Below are positions 8,443 to 17,593 of a stretch of 29,597 nt of DNA, in pieces. Position 1 is the stretch's first letter, and every line of letters begins with the position of its first letter. The notes under the pieces were generated by a model, which did no database searches, was not told the origin of the DNA, and saw only the letters and a program-made list of their open reading frames with translations. Location of the stretch: assembly GCA_034716535.1 (NCBI GenBank), contig JAYEJW010000439.1, positions 1 to 29,597 of the forward strand. Direction: 5' to 3'. Source of the DNA: JAYEJW01 sp034716535 (GTDB taxonomy: Bacteria > Pseudomonadota > Gammaproteobacteria > Chromatiales > Chromatiaceae). A program made the position numbers and the translations under genes.

Positions 8443-9032
8443 CCCTGAATCCTGTGCAGTCGACCTTGACCCGCAGCTACAGCCACGCGATCGGTTTTGA
8501 CGACGGGCCTTTTCTGCCGGCGCACCGCGGTGATGTCGATCTGATCGGCGCGGTCTTCTCCGGCCCACGCCTGGACGGCCTGCTGCGCACCCGGGTGCGG
8601 CGGGACGGCGCCAACGCGACCGAGCGCATCGCAGAAGCGATCGAGCGCAGCCGCTTTTTCGAGCATGTCCAGCTCGTCCTGCTCCAGGGTATCGCCGTGG
8701 CCGGTTTCAACGTCGTAGATATCCATGCCCTTAACGAGAGGCTGGGACTCCCGGTGATCGCGGTTGCCCGACGACGGCCGGACATGGAAGCGGTCCGCCG
8801 CGCCCTGCTCGAATCAGTACCGGGGGGAAGACGCAAGTGGCGGCTTGTCGAGCGCGCAGGACCGCCCCAGAATGTTGCCGGGGTCTGGCTCCAACGCGCC
8901 GGCATCGCCCTCGAAGCGGCCGCCGAGGCCGTTTCCCACCATGCCCTGTACAGCCGGATTCCGGAACCCCTGCGTGTCGCGCACCTCATCGCAGGCGGGA
9001 TCTCGGAACTCCACACCCATCAGCGGGTTTGA
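8439..9032 (+). CDS. DUF99 family protein (UPF0215)
   Basis: This 197-aa protein carries the DUF99 N-terminal signature SHAIGFDDGPF with a further acidic block (HRGDVDLIGAVFSG), the central VLLQGIAVAGFNVVDIHAL core strand-helix segment, and LPVIAVARRRPD. The C-terminal segment PEPLRVAHLIAGGIS is also family-typical. From memory, the family is distantly related in fold to endonuclease V, and the invariant aspartates visible here (FDDG, GDVD, VVDIH) would suit a metal site; that link is not proven by this sequence. DUF99 is commonest in archaea. It is coupled to DUF72 by an ATGA overlap. Confidence 0.88.
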   Translation: MTLNPVQSTLTRSYSHAIGFDDGPFLPAHRGDVDLIGAVFSGPRLDGLLRTRVRRDGANATERIAEAIERSRFFEHVQLVLLQGIAVAGFNVVDIHALNERLGLPVIAVARRRPDMEAVRRALLESVPGGRRKWRLVERAGPPQNVAGVWLQRAGIALEAAAEAVSHHALYSRIPEPLRVAHLIAGGISELHTHQRV

Positions 9033-9185
9033 GGGATTGAAAGGGGTCTTCGATGCATTGCCGATTGGGAAGTTACGATTGTTTCTCCTATCGATCTGAA
9101 ATACAAAGAGATATCACGGTTTCTTGTTCGCGTCATGGAGTATTCTTTAACCTCAGCTACGAGGTCCGCGGCGGAGGTCAGGCAA

Positions 9186-9344
9186 ATGGAGGACGGGACG
9201 ATTCTTCTCGTTGAGGGCAGCCCTCAGGAAGAGTTGTTGAGTCTGCGAGTCTTGGGGAAGGCCAACCAGTCCTGCCGGGTGGACTTGGCGAGGGGCGGGG
9301 CCGAGGCCCTGGACTATCTGTTCGGCGAGGACGAACCGGAGTAG
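9186..9344 (+). pseudogene. Truncated response-regulator receiver fragment
   Basis: The frame encodes 52 aa matching only the first half of an Rcp1-like receiver domain: TILLVEGSPQEELLSLRVLG for strand 1 and helix 1, then ARGGAEALDYLFG. It stops just before the strand that would carry the phospho-accepting aspartate. In the usual ILLVED start the acidic pocket residue is replaced by Gly (VEG), so even the surviving half is degenerate. A good ribosome binding site (GGAGG at 9173-9177) lies 8 nt before ATG 9186; an alternative ATG at 9135 would add 17 residues. The stop is 14 nt before the next gene, which itself begins with a receiver domain. It is probably a decayed gene whose leader still supports translation. 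Confidence 0.7.
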
Positions 9345-9358
9345 AGCCCCTAACGCGG

Positions 9359-12300
9359 ATGCTTCAGATCCTCTTTATCGATGACGACGAGCGCGACTAT
9401 CTGCTGATCGTCCGTCATTTGCGCAAGGCGGGCCTCTTGTTGGATAGCATGAGGGTGGACGACGAGCCCGGGCTGGATGCTGCGCTTGAAAACTTGTACT
9501 GGGATCTGGTCCTGTCCGATTACGGGCTGCCGGGGTTCGACACCTCGCGCGCCCTGGCGATGGTCAGGCGCGCCGATCCCGATCTGCCCTTCATCCTGCT
9601 GTCCGGAACCATTGGTGAGGAGCAGGCCGTCGAACTGCTGAAAGCGGGTGCCGACGACTTTGTCTACAAGGAAAACCCGGTTCGACTGGTGCCGGTGATC
9701 GAGCGTGCGGTTCGGGATGCGCGGGAGAGGCGGAAACGGCGCGCGGTCGAACACGACTTGACGGAAAGTGAACAACGCCTTTCAGCCTTATTCCAGCACA
9801 GCCCCGTGGCCTCCAGCGTTGGCGTATTGCCGGACGGTCGACTGATCGATGTCAATGATGAGTTTCTGGCGATGACCGGTTACGCGTGGGAAGAGGTTAT
9901 CGGACACACCTGGGATGAGCTCGGGCTTGTCCCGCAAGGCAAAGCCAATGAGGGTTTACCGCAGCTCGAGGAAACTGGCTCACTTCGTGATCTGGAGCTC
10001 GAATTCGTGACCAAGTCGGGCGATAGGCGCCACTTCCTTCTCCATGCAGAGTCGGTCGACATCGGGGGCATGCCCCACCTGCTCGGAAAAATATTGGATA
10101 TTACCGAGCGCAAGCGCGCGGAGGAGGCATTGGCCGAGCGCGAGGCTCGCCTGGCCGAAGCACAGCGCATCGCCCATCTGGGAAGCTGGGAGCTTGATCT
10201 TGGTACGGGGGTCGCCCTGTGGTCGGATGAGGAGTACCGCATCTTGGGCTACGAGCCAGGGGCCGTGGAATCAGACTTGGAAACCTACTTGCGGGCGGTG
10301 CACCCGGAGGATCTCGACGCGGTCAAACAGGAGATGGAGGCTGCAACGAACCGCTCGGATGGTTCTTACACCATCGAGCATCGGGTGGTCTTGGCCGAGG
10401 GCCGAGAGCGCGTGGTCTTGGATCGGGGGCACGTCTGTTTCGACGATAACGGTCAGCCGGTGCGTATGACCGGTACGACACTGGACGTCACAGAGCAGAA
10501 AGAAACGGAAAGGAAGCTGCGCGAGAGCGAGGCGCGTTTCAAGGGTCTTCTCGTCGCGCTGCCCCACATCGCCGTCCAGGGATACGATCGGGACCGGCGA
10601 GTGACATTTTGGAACGCCGCCAGCGAACGGCTCTATGGGTACACGGCAGAAGATGCCTTGGGGTCCAAGCTGGAGGAGCTCATTTTCCCGTCCGCAGCCA
10701 GGGACGAGGTCGTTGCCCGCATTCGTGACTGGATCGAGCTCGACAGACCGATTCCCACCGGTGAGCTCGGACTCCGGCGTAAAGACGGATCCATCGTCCG
10801 GGTGTTCTCCAGTCATGTGATGCAATGCGACAGCGCCGGCAACCCGGTGCTTTACTGCATCGGCGTGGATCTCACCGAGATACATCGAGCCCAGGAAAGG
10901 TTGCGCCAGTCTGCTACGGTGTTCGAGAGCACGACCGAAGGGGTCATCATTACCGACGCGGTCGCAAACATCGTGGACGTCAACCGCGCCTTCACGGACA
11001 TAACGGGATATTCCCGGGAGGATGTGTTGGGGAAGAATCCCCGCCTGCTTCAGTCCGGACGACACGACTCGGAATTTTACGAGTCGATGTGGGCGTCCAT
11101 TGTGGATGTCGGCCATTGGCGGGGAGAGGTCTGGAACCGTCGCAAGGACGGCTGCCTTTTCCCGGAGTGGCTGACCATCAGCAGCGTACAGAATGAATCC
11201 GGACGCGTTAGCAACTATGTGGCGGTGTTCTCCGACGTCACCTCGATCAAGAGCTCCCAGGCCAAGCTGGAGCATCTGGCCCATCACGATCCCCTCACGG
11301 GGCTGCCAAACCGGCTATTATTCGGTGCCCGCGTCAACCACTCCCTCGAGCGAGCCGAGCGCAGCCGATCCTTCCTGGCGGTCCTCTTCCTGGATCTGGA
11401 TCATTTCAAGAACATCAACGACAGTCTCGGCCATCCCGCCGGAGATGACCTGCTCAAGGAGGTGGCCGACCGGCTGAGCCGTTGTGTACGGCAGGAGGAC
11501 ACGGTAGCGCGCATCGGCGGAGACGAGTTCACGTTCCTGCTGGAGAATATCCGAGAGCCCGCCAACGCCGCTTCCGTCGCGGACAAAGTCCTGCAGGCTT
11601 TCTCCCTACCCTTCGAAGTGGATGGGCGGGAGCTGTACATTACATGCAGCATAGGCATCAGCGTGTACCCGCGGGACGGCAAGGACGGCGATGTGCTCTT
11701 GCGCAACGCGGATGCTGCCATGTATCGGTCCAAGGAGCGGGGACGCAATGCCTACACCTTCTACACCGAGGAGCTGACCGCACGGGCCATTGAGCGGGTG
11801 ACCTTGGAGAACGACCTACGCACGGCCTTGAAAAGGGAGCAACTGCAGCTTCATTTTCAGCCCCAGCTGCGGCTTGACACGGGCGAGGTGGTGGGTGCCG
11901 AGGCACTGTTGCGCTGGGAGCATCCCGACATGGGTGCGATCGCGCCGTCCAGGTTCATCCCGTTGGCCGAGAATAGCGGCCTGATACTTTCGATCGGAGA
12001 ATTCGTGCTCCACAGCGTTTGCTTTCAGGCGAGGGCCTGGTTGGATTCCGGGCTGGCGATCGGGCGCGTTGCGGTCAATATCTCCGGTCGCCAGATCGGT
12101 CGCAGCGATTTGGTGAAGATGATCCAAGCGGCGTTGGACGCATCCGGATTGCCGTCTGAGTACCTGGAGTTGGAGGTGACCGAGAGCCTCATCATGGGAG
12201 AAGCCGAGCAGATCATCGACGTGCTGGACCGTCTACGCGCCTTGGGCGTGAGGCTCTCAATCGACGATTTCGGCACCGGCTGCTCGTCGCTGGCCTACCT

Positions 12301-12571
12301 GAAACGCCTGCCCATAGACCGGCTCAAGATCGACAGGTCCTTCGTCCGGGACATCCCGCGCGATCCCAACGACGTCGCCATCGCGCGGACGGTGATTGCA
12401 CTGGGAGCGAGCCTACAGCTAGAGGTCTTGGCCGAAGGCGTCGAGACGGAAGAGCAGCGCCGCTTCCTTCTGGACGAGGGCTGCACCTACGGACAAGGGA
12501 ATCTCTTTCAGCGGCCCCTCGCGTCCGATGAATTCTACGACTATGCCCGGAAGCAGAAGATCGGTCGTTAA
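9359..12571 (+). CDS. Response regulator with PAS repeats, GGDEF and EAL domains
   Basis: This 1070-aa cytoplasmic protein should make and/or degrade cyclic di-GMP in response to a two-component signal. Domain order: receiver at about 1-120 with acidic pair at D8-D10, phospho-acceptor D54 (LVLSDYGLPG) and K104; then PAS/PAC modules at about 138-252, 262-382, 388-508 and 515-632; GGDEF at about 636-805 and EAL at about 815-1065. The GGDEF motif (residues 720-724) is intact and is preceded at the correct 5-residue spacing by an inhibitory I-site RQED (711-714). The EAL motif (848-850) and further catalytic signatures (VNISGRQ, ELEVTES, IDDFGTG, LKIDRSF, AEGVET) are present, so both activities are possible. 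The terminal QGNLFQRP differs slightly from the usual QGYLFSKP. No transmembrane segment is seen. It is the last gene before a terminator-like hairpin. Confidence 0.95.
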   Translation: MLQILFIDDDERDYLLIVRHLRKAGLLLDSMRVDDEPGLDAALENLYWDLVLSDYGLPGFDTSRALAMVRRADPDLPFILLSGTIGEEQAVELLKAGADDFVYKENPVRLVPVIERAVRDARERRKRRAVEHDLTESEQRLSALFQHSPVASSVGVLPDGRLIDVNDEFLAMTGYAWEEVIGHTWDELGLVPQGKANEGLPQLEETGSLRDLELEFVTKSGDRRHFLLHAESVDIGGMPHLLGKILDITERKRAEEALAEREARLAEAQRIAHLGSWELDLGTGVALWSDEEYRILGYEPGAVESDLETYLRAVHPEDLDAVKQEMEAATNRSDGSYTIEHRVVLAEGRERVVLDRGHVCFDDNGQPVRMTGTTLDVTEQKETERKLRESEARFKGLLVALPHIAVQGYDRDRRVTFWNAASERLYGYTAEDALGSKLEELIFPSAARDEVVARIRDWIELDRPIPTGELGLRRKDGSIVRVFSSHVMQCDSAGNPVLYCIGVDLTEIHRAQERLRQSATVFESTTEGVIITDAVANIVDVNRAFTDITGYSREDVLGKNPRLLQSGRHDSEFYESMWASIVDVGHWRGEVWNRRKDGCLFPEWLTISSVQNESGRVSNYVAVFSDVTSIKSSQAKLEHLAHHDPLTGLPNRLLFGARVNHSLERAERSRSFLAVLFLDLDHFKNINDSLGHPAGDDLLKEVADRLSRCVRQEDTVARIGGDEFTFLLENIREPANAASVADKVLQAFSLPFEVDGRELYITCSIGISVYPRDGKDGDVLLRNADAAMYRSKERGRNAYTFYTEELTARAIERVTLENDLRTALKREQLQLHFQPQLRLDTGEVVGAEALLRWEHPDMGAIAPSRFIPLAENSGLILSIGEFVLHSVCFQARAWLDSGLAIGRVAVNISGRQIGRSDLVKMIQAALDASGLPSEYLELEVTESLIMGEAEQIIDVLDRLRALGVRLSIDDFGTGCSSLAYLKRLPIDRLKIDRSFVRDIPRDPNDVAIARTVIALGASLQLEVLAEGVETEEQRRFLLDEGCTYGQGNLFQRPLASDEFYDYARKQKIGR

Positions 12572-12580
12572 CCGGTCACG

Positions 12581-12620
12581 GAAACGCTGATCATGCCAGG
12601 ACGGCATGAATCAGCGCTTC
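12581..12620. terminator. Bidirectional terminator-like hairpin between convergent genes
   Basis: CGCTGATCATGCC (12585-12597) pairs with the right arm 12603-12616, which carries one extra A, around the loop AGGAC. Outer bases GAA/TTC extend the stem with one mismatch. It sits between the convergent GGDEF-EAL and sucB genes. There is no strong T-run, so strength is uncertain. Confidence 0.55.
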
Positions 12621-12637
12621 GAAACGCGCGCCTGCCG

Positions 12638-13858
12638 CTATACACGAAGCAGCAGCCTTGCCGGATCCTCGAGCGTCTCCTTGACGGTTACAAGGAACTG
12701 CACCGCGTCGCTTCCGTCGACGATGCGATGGTCGTAGGAGAGGGCGAGATACATCATGGGCCGCACGACCACCTGGCCGTTTTCCACGATGGGCCGCTCC
12801 TGGATCTTGTGCATACCCAGTATCGCGCTCTGAGGCGGGTTGAGGATGGGCGTGGAGAGTAGGGAGCCGAACACGCCCCCGTTTGTGATGGAGAAGGTGC
12901 CGCCGGTAAGCTCCTCGAAGCTGAGCGTTCCGTCCTTGGCCTTGCGGCCGAACTCGACGATGCCTTGCTCGGCGTCGGCCATGGTGAGCTGGTCGCAGTT
13001 GCGCAGGATGGGCACTACAAGTCCCCGCGGGCTGCTCACCGCGATGCCGATGTCGTAATAACCGTGGTAGATGATGTCGCCTTCGTCCACCGAGGCGTTG
13101 ATGATCGGAAACCGTTGCAGGGCCTCCACGGCGGCCTTGACGAAGAAGGACATGAATCCGAGCCTCACTCCGTGGGTCTTCTCGAACTGGTCCTTGTAGG
13201 TGAGCCGCAGGTCCATGACCGCCCGCATGTTCACTTCGTTAAAGGTGGAGAGAATGGCGGCGGTCTGCTGAGCCTGGACCAGGCGCTCGGCGACCCGGGC
13301 GCGCAGCCGCGTCATGGCGACCCGCTGCTCGGGCCGGCCGGCCTCTCCGCTGAGTCGCGGTTGCTCCGAGGCCGGCGCAGGGGCAATCGCGTCGGGGTCC
13401 GTGGCGGGCTCGGCGCGTTCGCGTGCGTCCATGAATGCGACGACGTCGGCCTTCTGGATGCGTCCGTCCTTGCCGCTGCCCTGAATCTGTGCAGGGTCGA
13501 GCGCCATCTCTTTGACCAGGCGGCGGGCGGCGGGGGCGAGCACCCTGTCTGTCGCGGCAATGCCCGCCTGTGCGGCGGCAGGATTGACCGCCTCGGCCGG
13601 CGTCGCAGCCGGCTTTGCCGTACCGGGCTCGATCAGGCCCAGTAGGGTCTCGGCCTGCACCAGGTCTCCTTCCTGACTCTTGATCTCTGCCAATACCCCG
13701 TCCGCCGGCGCAGGGACCTCGAGCACGACCTTATCCGTTTCCAGGTCCACGAGGTTTTCGTGCTTGCGTACGGCCTCGCCCGGCTGTTTGTGCCAAGTCA
13801 GCACCGTAGCGTCGGCGACGGACTCCGGGAGGTCGGGGACGCGGACTTCGCTGCTCAT
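12638..13858 (-). CDS. sucB: 2-oxoglutarate dehydrogenase E2, dihydrolipoyl succinyltransferase
   Basis: This 406-aa enzyme moves the succinyl group from the E1-bound intermediate through its lipoyl arm to coenzyme A, forming the core of the TCA-cycle 2-oxoglutarate dehydrogenase complex. The N-terminal lipoyl domain has the lipoylation lysine at about residue 43 in the VDLETDKVVLEV context. An Ala/Pro-rich linker leads to a peripheral-subunit-binding domain (VLAPAARRLVKEMALDP to IQKADVVAF). The C-terminal catalytic domain ends with the active-site motif YDHRIVDGSDAV (His at about 377, Asp at about 381). ATG 13858 overlaps the sucA stop by 4 nt (ATGA read on the minus strand), so it is translationally coupled to sucA. 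No lpd gene is visible downstream. Confidence 0.97.
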   Translation of the reverse strand: MSSEVRVPDLPESVADATVLTWHKQPGEAVRKHENLVDLETDKVVLEVPAPADGVLAEIKSQEGDLVQAETLLGLIEPGTAKPAATPAEAVNPAAAQAGIAATDRVLAPAARRLVKEMALDPAQIQGSGKDGRIQKADVVAFMDARERAEPATDPDAIAPAPASEQPRLSGEAGRPEQRVAMTRLRARVAERLVQAQQTAAILSTFNEVNMRAVMDLRLTYKDQFEKTHGVRLGFMSFFVKAAVEALQRFPIINASVDEGDIIYHGYYDIGIAVSSPRGLVVPILRNCDQLTMADAEQGIVEFGRKAKDGTLSFEELTGGTFSITNGGVFGSLLSTPILNPPQSAILGMHKIQERPIVENGQVVVRPMMYLALSYDHRIVDGSDAVQFLVTVKETLEDPARLLLRV

Positions 13859-16710
13859 AACGGGATCCTTCGGTTCATGCGCGGGTTGATGCGGCCGGTG
13901 AGCGCCTCGTCGACGAGCCGCTCCTGCTGCTCCACGTGGACGGCACGGTGGCCGACGGCCGCCGCTGCGGAGGCGGGACGGCCGACGAAGTAAACGCGCC
14001 TGCCGTCTTCGATCAGGTGGTGCAAGCGGTGCTTGACCTGGTCCCAGGCGCCCTGATTCTGGGGCTCCTCCTGACACCAGATAATCTGCTCGGCGGCGGT
14101 GTAGGGTGCCACCGCCTGCGCGAACTCTGCCTTCGGGAAGGGGTAGAGCTGTTCCACGCGAATGATGGCGACATTGCTCATCCCACGGGCGCGCCGGGCC
14201 TCCAACAGGTCGAAGTAGACCTTCCCGCTACAGATGACGATGCGTTCGACCTCCTGCGGCTCCAGGCTCTCCACCTCCCTGATCACCGGTTGGTAGCCGC
14301 CGTCGGCTAGCTCGTCCAGGCTGGACGTCGCGAGCCGGTGGCGCAGCAGGCTCTTGGGGGTCATGACGATCAAGGGCTTGCGGTAGAATCGGATCGCCTG
14401 GCGCCGCAGAAGGTGGAACATCTGGGCGGGTGTCGTCGGCACGCAGACCTGAATGTTGTGCTCCGCGCACAGCTGGAGAAAACGCTCCAGACGGGCGGAG
14501 GAGTGCTCCGCACCCTGACCTTCCATACCGTGCGGCAAGAGCATGACCAGCCCGCAGCACAGTGCCCATTTCGTGCCGGCGGAGGTGATGAACTGGTCGA
14601 TCACCACTTGGGCGCCGTTGGCAAAGTCGCCGAACTGGGCCTCCCACAAGGTCAGTGCAGAGGGTTCGGCCGTCGAGTAGCCGTATTCGTAGCCGAGCAC
14701 CGCCTCCTCGGAAAGGATGGAGTCGATCGCTACGAAGTTGCCCTGGTGCTCGCCCATGTGCTGCAGCGGTGTATAGCTCTCGCCCGAGGCCTGATCGTGG
14801 ATAACCACGTGACGGTGGAAAAAGGTGCCCCGCCCGCAATCCTGGCCGGAGAGGCGCACCGGGAAGCCTGCGTCCACAAGGGTGGCGTAGGCCAGGTTTT
14901 CCGCAAAGCCCCAGTCCGCCATCTGGTCGCCGTTTGCCATCTTGCGTCGTTCGTTCCAGATCTTGGACACGCGGGGATGGAGCTCAAAGCCTTCCGGTAC
15001 CTCCAGCATGCGCTCGGCGAGCTCGCGCAGCCTCTCCCGCGGTAAGCCGGTGTCGGTGGGCTGATTCCATGGAACCCCCTGGCACGCCTTCCAGTCCACC
15101 TTGTAGGCGCTGTCCAGACCGCACAGCACCGGCCGGGCGACCACGACGCCCTGCTCAATGGAGGTGCGGTAGTCCTCGATCATGCGCACGGCCTCTTCCC
15201 TGGTGACGATCTCGCTGTCCGCAAGCCGGTCCGCATAGATGGCTCGCGCGGTGGGGCGTCGGCGGATCTTCTTGTACATCATAGGCTGGGTCACCGCGGG
15301 CTCGTCCGCCTCATTGTGGCCGAGACGGCGGTAGCAGACCAAGTCGATGATGACGTCCTTTTGGAACTGGTTGCGGAAGTCCAGTGCCATTCGGGCAACG
15401 AAGACGACCGCCTCAGGATCGTCGCCGTTGACGTGGAATACCGGCGCCTGAACCATCTTGGCCACGTCCGTGCAGTAGAGCGTGGAGCGGGTATCCAGAG
15501 GGTTGCTGGTGGTGAAGCCGATCTGGTTGTTCACCACGATGTGGACTGTACCGCCGGTGGAGAAGCCCCGGGTCTGGGACAGGTTGAGGGTCTCCATCAC
15601 CACGCCCTGGCCGGCGAACGCGGAGTCACCGTGAATCAACAGCGGCATCACCTGATCGCCTGTTCGATCACGGCGGCGTTGCTGGCGGGCGCGAACAGAG
15701 CCCTGGATGACCGGGTCGATAACCTCCAGGTGCGAAGGGTTGAAGCCGAGGGCCACGTGGACGATACCACCGGGGGTGTCGACGTCAGTCGCAAAGCCCA
15801 TGTGGTATTTGACGTCGCCGGAAAGCTCCTGCCAGTTGAGGTGCGCTCGGCCTTCGAACTCATCGAAGACGTCTTGGGGCGGCTTACCCAGGATGTTGGT
15901 CAGCATGTTGAGCCGGCCACGGTGGGCCATCCCGATAACGATCTCCTTGAGACCCTTGCGTCCGGCACGCTGAATGAGCTCGTCCAGCAATGGGATCAGC
16001 GCCTCGGCGCCCTCGAGGGAGAAGCGTTTCTGGCCCACGTAGCGGGCGTGGAGGTATTTCTCGATCCCTTCGGCGGCGGTGAGCAGCGTCAACAGCCAGC
16101 GCCGGTCGCCGGAGTCGATCTCAGGCTTCGCGCGGTAACCCTCCAGACGCTTCTGGATCCAGCGCTTTTCCTGGGTGCTGGTGATGTGCATGTACTCCGA
16201 GCCGACCGATCCGCAGTAAATCTCCTTCAACAGAGCGATGATCTCGCGCAGGGGCATGCGGTCCGGGGCGTAGAGGGACCCGGTATGGAAGACCTGATCC
16301 AGGTCCTCATCCGTCAGGTGGTGATAGGCCGGATCGAGGTCCGCAACCTTGGACGGTGCGCGCAGCTCCAGTGGATCCAGGTCCGCTATTTGATTGCCGC
16401 GGTAGCGGTACGTGTTGATCAGCCGTAGCACCGCCGCCTGCTTTTCCGCCGCCGTGGGCTCCAGACGCTGGGTGGAGCGGGTCAGGGCACGGGTGCGGCT
16501 CTCCTGAGCCAGGCGCAGGAAATTCTCTCGCACAGGTCCGTGCGGGACCTCGTTGGCGGCCTCTCGGTGCATGGCGTCGAAACGCTGGCGCCAGGCGAGG
16601 TCCACGCTCTCCGGGTCCTTGAGGTAGCGTTCGTAGAGGTCTTCGATAAAGGCGGCATTGCCGCCGTACAGCGCGGTGGACGCGCGAAACATCTCGAGGA
16701 GGGCGCTCAT
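13855..16710 (-). CDS. sucA: 2-oxoglutarate dehydrogenase E1 component
   Basis: This 951-aa thiamine-diphosphate enzyme decarboxylates 2-oxoglutarate and succinylates the E2 lipoyl group. Family landmarks read in order: N-terminal E2-binding region (SALLEMFRASTALYGGNAAF), the GMAHRGRLNMLTNILGKPP block with catalytic His, then HGDSAFAGQGVVMETLNLSQ and VVNNQIGFTTSNP for the cofactor-binding GDS...NNQIGF motif. RRLGHNEADEP follows, and the C-terminal transketolase-like pyrimidine and C domains have VLLPHGMEGQGAEHSSARLE and IWCQEEPQNQGAWD. Length and content are normal for proteobacterial SucA. ATG 16710 gives the conserved short N-terminus; a longer frame from 16782 would not. The neighbour upstream is an unrelated cobalt-transport operon. 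Confidence 0.98.
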   Translation of the reverse strand: MSALLEMFRASTALYGGNAAFIEDLYERYLKDPESVDLAWRQRFDAMHREAANEVPHGPVRENFLRLAQESRTRALTRSTQRLEPTAAEKQAAVLRLINTYRYRGNQIADLDPLELRAPSKVADLDPAYHHLTDEDLDQVFHTGSLYAPDRMPLREIIALLKEIYCGSVGSEYMHITSTQEKRWIQKRLEGYRAKPEIDSGDRRWLLTLLTAAEGIEKYLHARYVGQKRFSLEGAEALIPLLDELIQRAGRKGLKEIVIGMAHRGRLNMLTNILGKPPQDVFDEFEGRAHLNWQELSGDVKYHMGFATDVDTPGGIVHVALGFNPSHLEVIDPVIQGSVRARQQRRRDRTGDQVMPLLIHGDSAFAGQGVVMETLNLSQTRGFSTGGTVHIVVNNQIGFTTSNPLDTRSTLYCTDVAKMVQAPVFHVNGDDPEAVVFVARMALDFRNQFQKDVIIDLVCYRRLGHNEADEPAVTQPMMYKKIRRRPTARAIYADRLADSEIVTREEAVRMIEDYRTSIEQGVVVARPVLCGLDSAYKVDWKACQGVPWNQPTDTGLPRERLRELAERMLEVPEGFELHPRVSKIWNERRKMANGDQMADWGFAENLAYATLVDAGFPVRLSGQDCGRGTFFHRHVVIHDQASGESYTPLQHMGEHQGNFVAIDSILSEEAVLGYEYGYSTAEPSALTLWEAQFGDFANGAQVVIDQFITSAGTKWALCCGLVMLLPHGMEGQGAEHSSARLERFLQLCAEHNIQVCVPTTPAQMFHLLRRQAIRFYRKPLIVMTPKSLLRHRLATSSLDELADGGYQPVIREVESLEPQEVERIVICSGKVYFDLLEARRARGMSNVAIIRVEQLYPFPKAEFAQAVAPYTAAEQIIWCQEEPQNQGAWDQVKHRLHHLIEDGRRVYFVGRPASAAAAVGHRAVHVEQQERLVDEALTGRINPRMNRRIPL

Positions 16711-16767
16711 GTTGGCAGGCTCATCGGCATATCCTGGACGTGGGTTTGTGCACCGATTACCGCACTG

Positions 16768-16776
16768 TATATAGCA
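16768..16776 (-). promoter_or_regulatory. Possible extended -10 promoter for sucAB
   Basis: Read on the minus strand, this is TGCTATATA, a good match to an extended -10 element (TGnTATAAT). It lies about 58 nt before the sucA ATG, in a locally AT-rich patch. No clear -35 box accompanies it, which extended -10 promoters tolerate. Confidence 0.35.
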
Positions 16777-16793
16777 CAACAAACCGAATTGCG

Positions 16794-16825
16794 GGCGACG
16801 GCTTGCCTCCGACCTGTCCGTCGCC
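16794..16825 (-). terminator. Stem-loop after cbiQ, possible terminator
   Basis: GGCGACGG (16794-16801) and CCGTCGCC (16818-16825) form a perfect 8-bp stem around a 16-nt loop, starting 10 nt after the cbiQ stop on the minus strand. No T-run follows. It separates the cbi operon from the sucAB promoter region. Confidence 0.4.
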
Positions 16826-16834
16826 GCGTATCAA

Positions 16835-17593
16835 TCAGCTCAGGTGCTCGAATCCGAGTAACGCGGCGACCACGAGGCCGAAAAACACTGCAAGGTGGCT
16901 GTCCGCCGGTTGCCAGCTTGTGGTATCCAGCAGATAGAGACGACCGTGGAAGCCGCGGCACTTCATCGCCGCTACGATGCGGCGCGAGCGCTCCAGGCTG
17001 CGCACGAGCAGCATACCGACCAGCCAGCCCAGGGTGTTCCAGGTGTGCCGGTCGCTCCGTGCGACGAATGCGCGGGTCCGCATCGCCATGCGCAGGCGTC
17101 GGTACTCCTCGTGGAGTACGTCGATGTAGCGCACCGTAAACAGAAACAGGTGTACCAGCTTGTCGGGTAGCCGAAGCCGGGATAAGGCGTGGCCCAGGGC
17201 GACGGGCTCGATGCCGCCCACCAGCGCCAGAAGGGCCAGTACGATGGAGTGGGCCTTGAGGACGATGGTAAGGGCGCGCAGGGTCCCTTCCCAGCTCGCC
17301 TCTAGCGGGCCGAACCCGAACCAGGTCTCGCCGGGGACCGTAAAGGGCAGGGTGATGAGTATCACCGCCATGAGGCCTTCCAGGGCGATGAGGCGGCGCA
17401 ACAGAACGCGAGCGCTAAGGCCGCTTGCCGCTATGAGCGCACAGGCTGCGGCAAAAGCGAGCAAGAGGGTCGGCACCTGGTTCATGCTGACGGTGACCAG
17501 TGCGAAAGAAACGGCGGCGAGGATGCGTAGCCGCGCATCGCGGCTGGCGAGCCAGCCGGCTGGGCGCAGTGCGAGCGTAGGGAGATGGTTCAC
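16835..17593 (-). CDS. cbiQ: Cobalt/nickel ECF transporter transmembrane protein CbiQ
   Basis: This 252-aa integral membrane protein is the T component of an energy-coupling-factor metal transporter, linking the substrate-binding CbiM to the ATPase. Several hydrophobic segments span the first 130 residues and one lies at the C-terminus (LAVFFGLVVAALLGF). The cytoplasmic region contains both short Arg-containing coupling helices expected in CbiQ/EcfT: RMAMRTRAFVAR and VAAMKCRGFHGRLYLL. The start is a GTG at 17593 that overlaps the stop of the upstream gene (GTGA). A longer frame to 17899 would be antisense-like and Arg-rich. No cbiO ATPase follows; sucA is next. Confidence 0.9.
   Translation of the reverse strand: MNHLPTLALRPAGWLASRDARLRILAAVSFALVTVSMNQVPTLLLAFAAACALIAASGLSARVLLRRLIALEGLMAVILITLPFTVPGETWFGFGPLEASWEGTLRALTIVLKAHSIVLALLALVGGIEPVALGHALSRLRLPDKLVHLFLFTVRYIDVLHEEYRRLRMAMRTRAFVARSDRHTWNTLGWLVGMLLVRSLERSRRIVAAMKCRGFHGRLYLLDTTSWQPADSHLAVFFGLVVAALLGFEHLS

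Noticed and set aside
15316..16428. A 370-codon plus-strand frame antisense to sucA
   Set aside because: The minus strand encodes an unmistakable SucA; the antisense frame has no recognisable domain.
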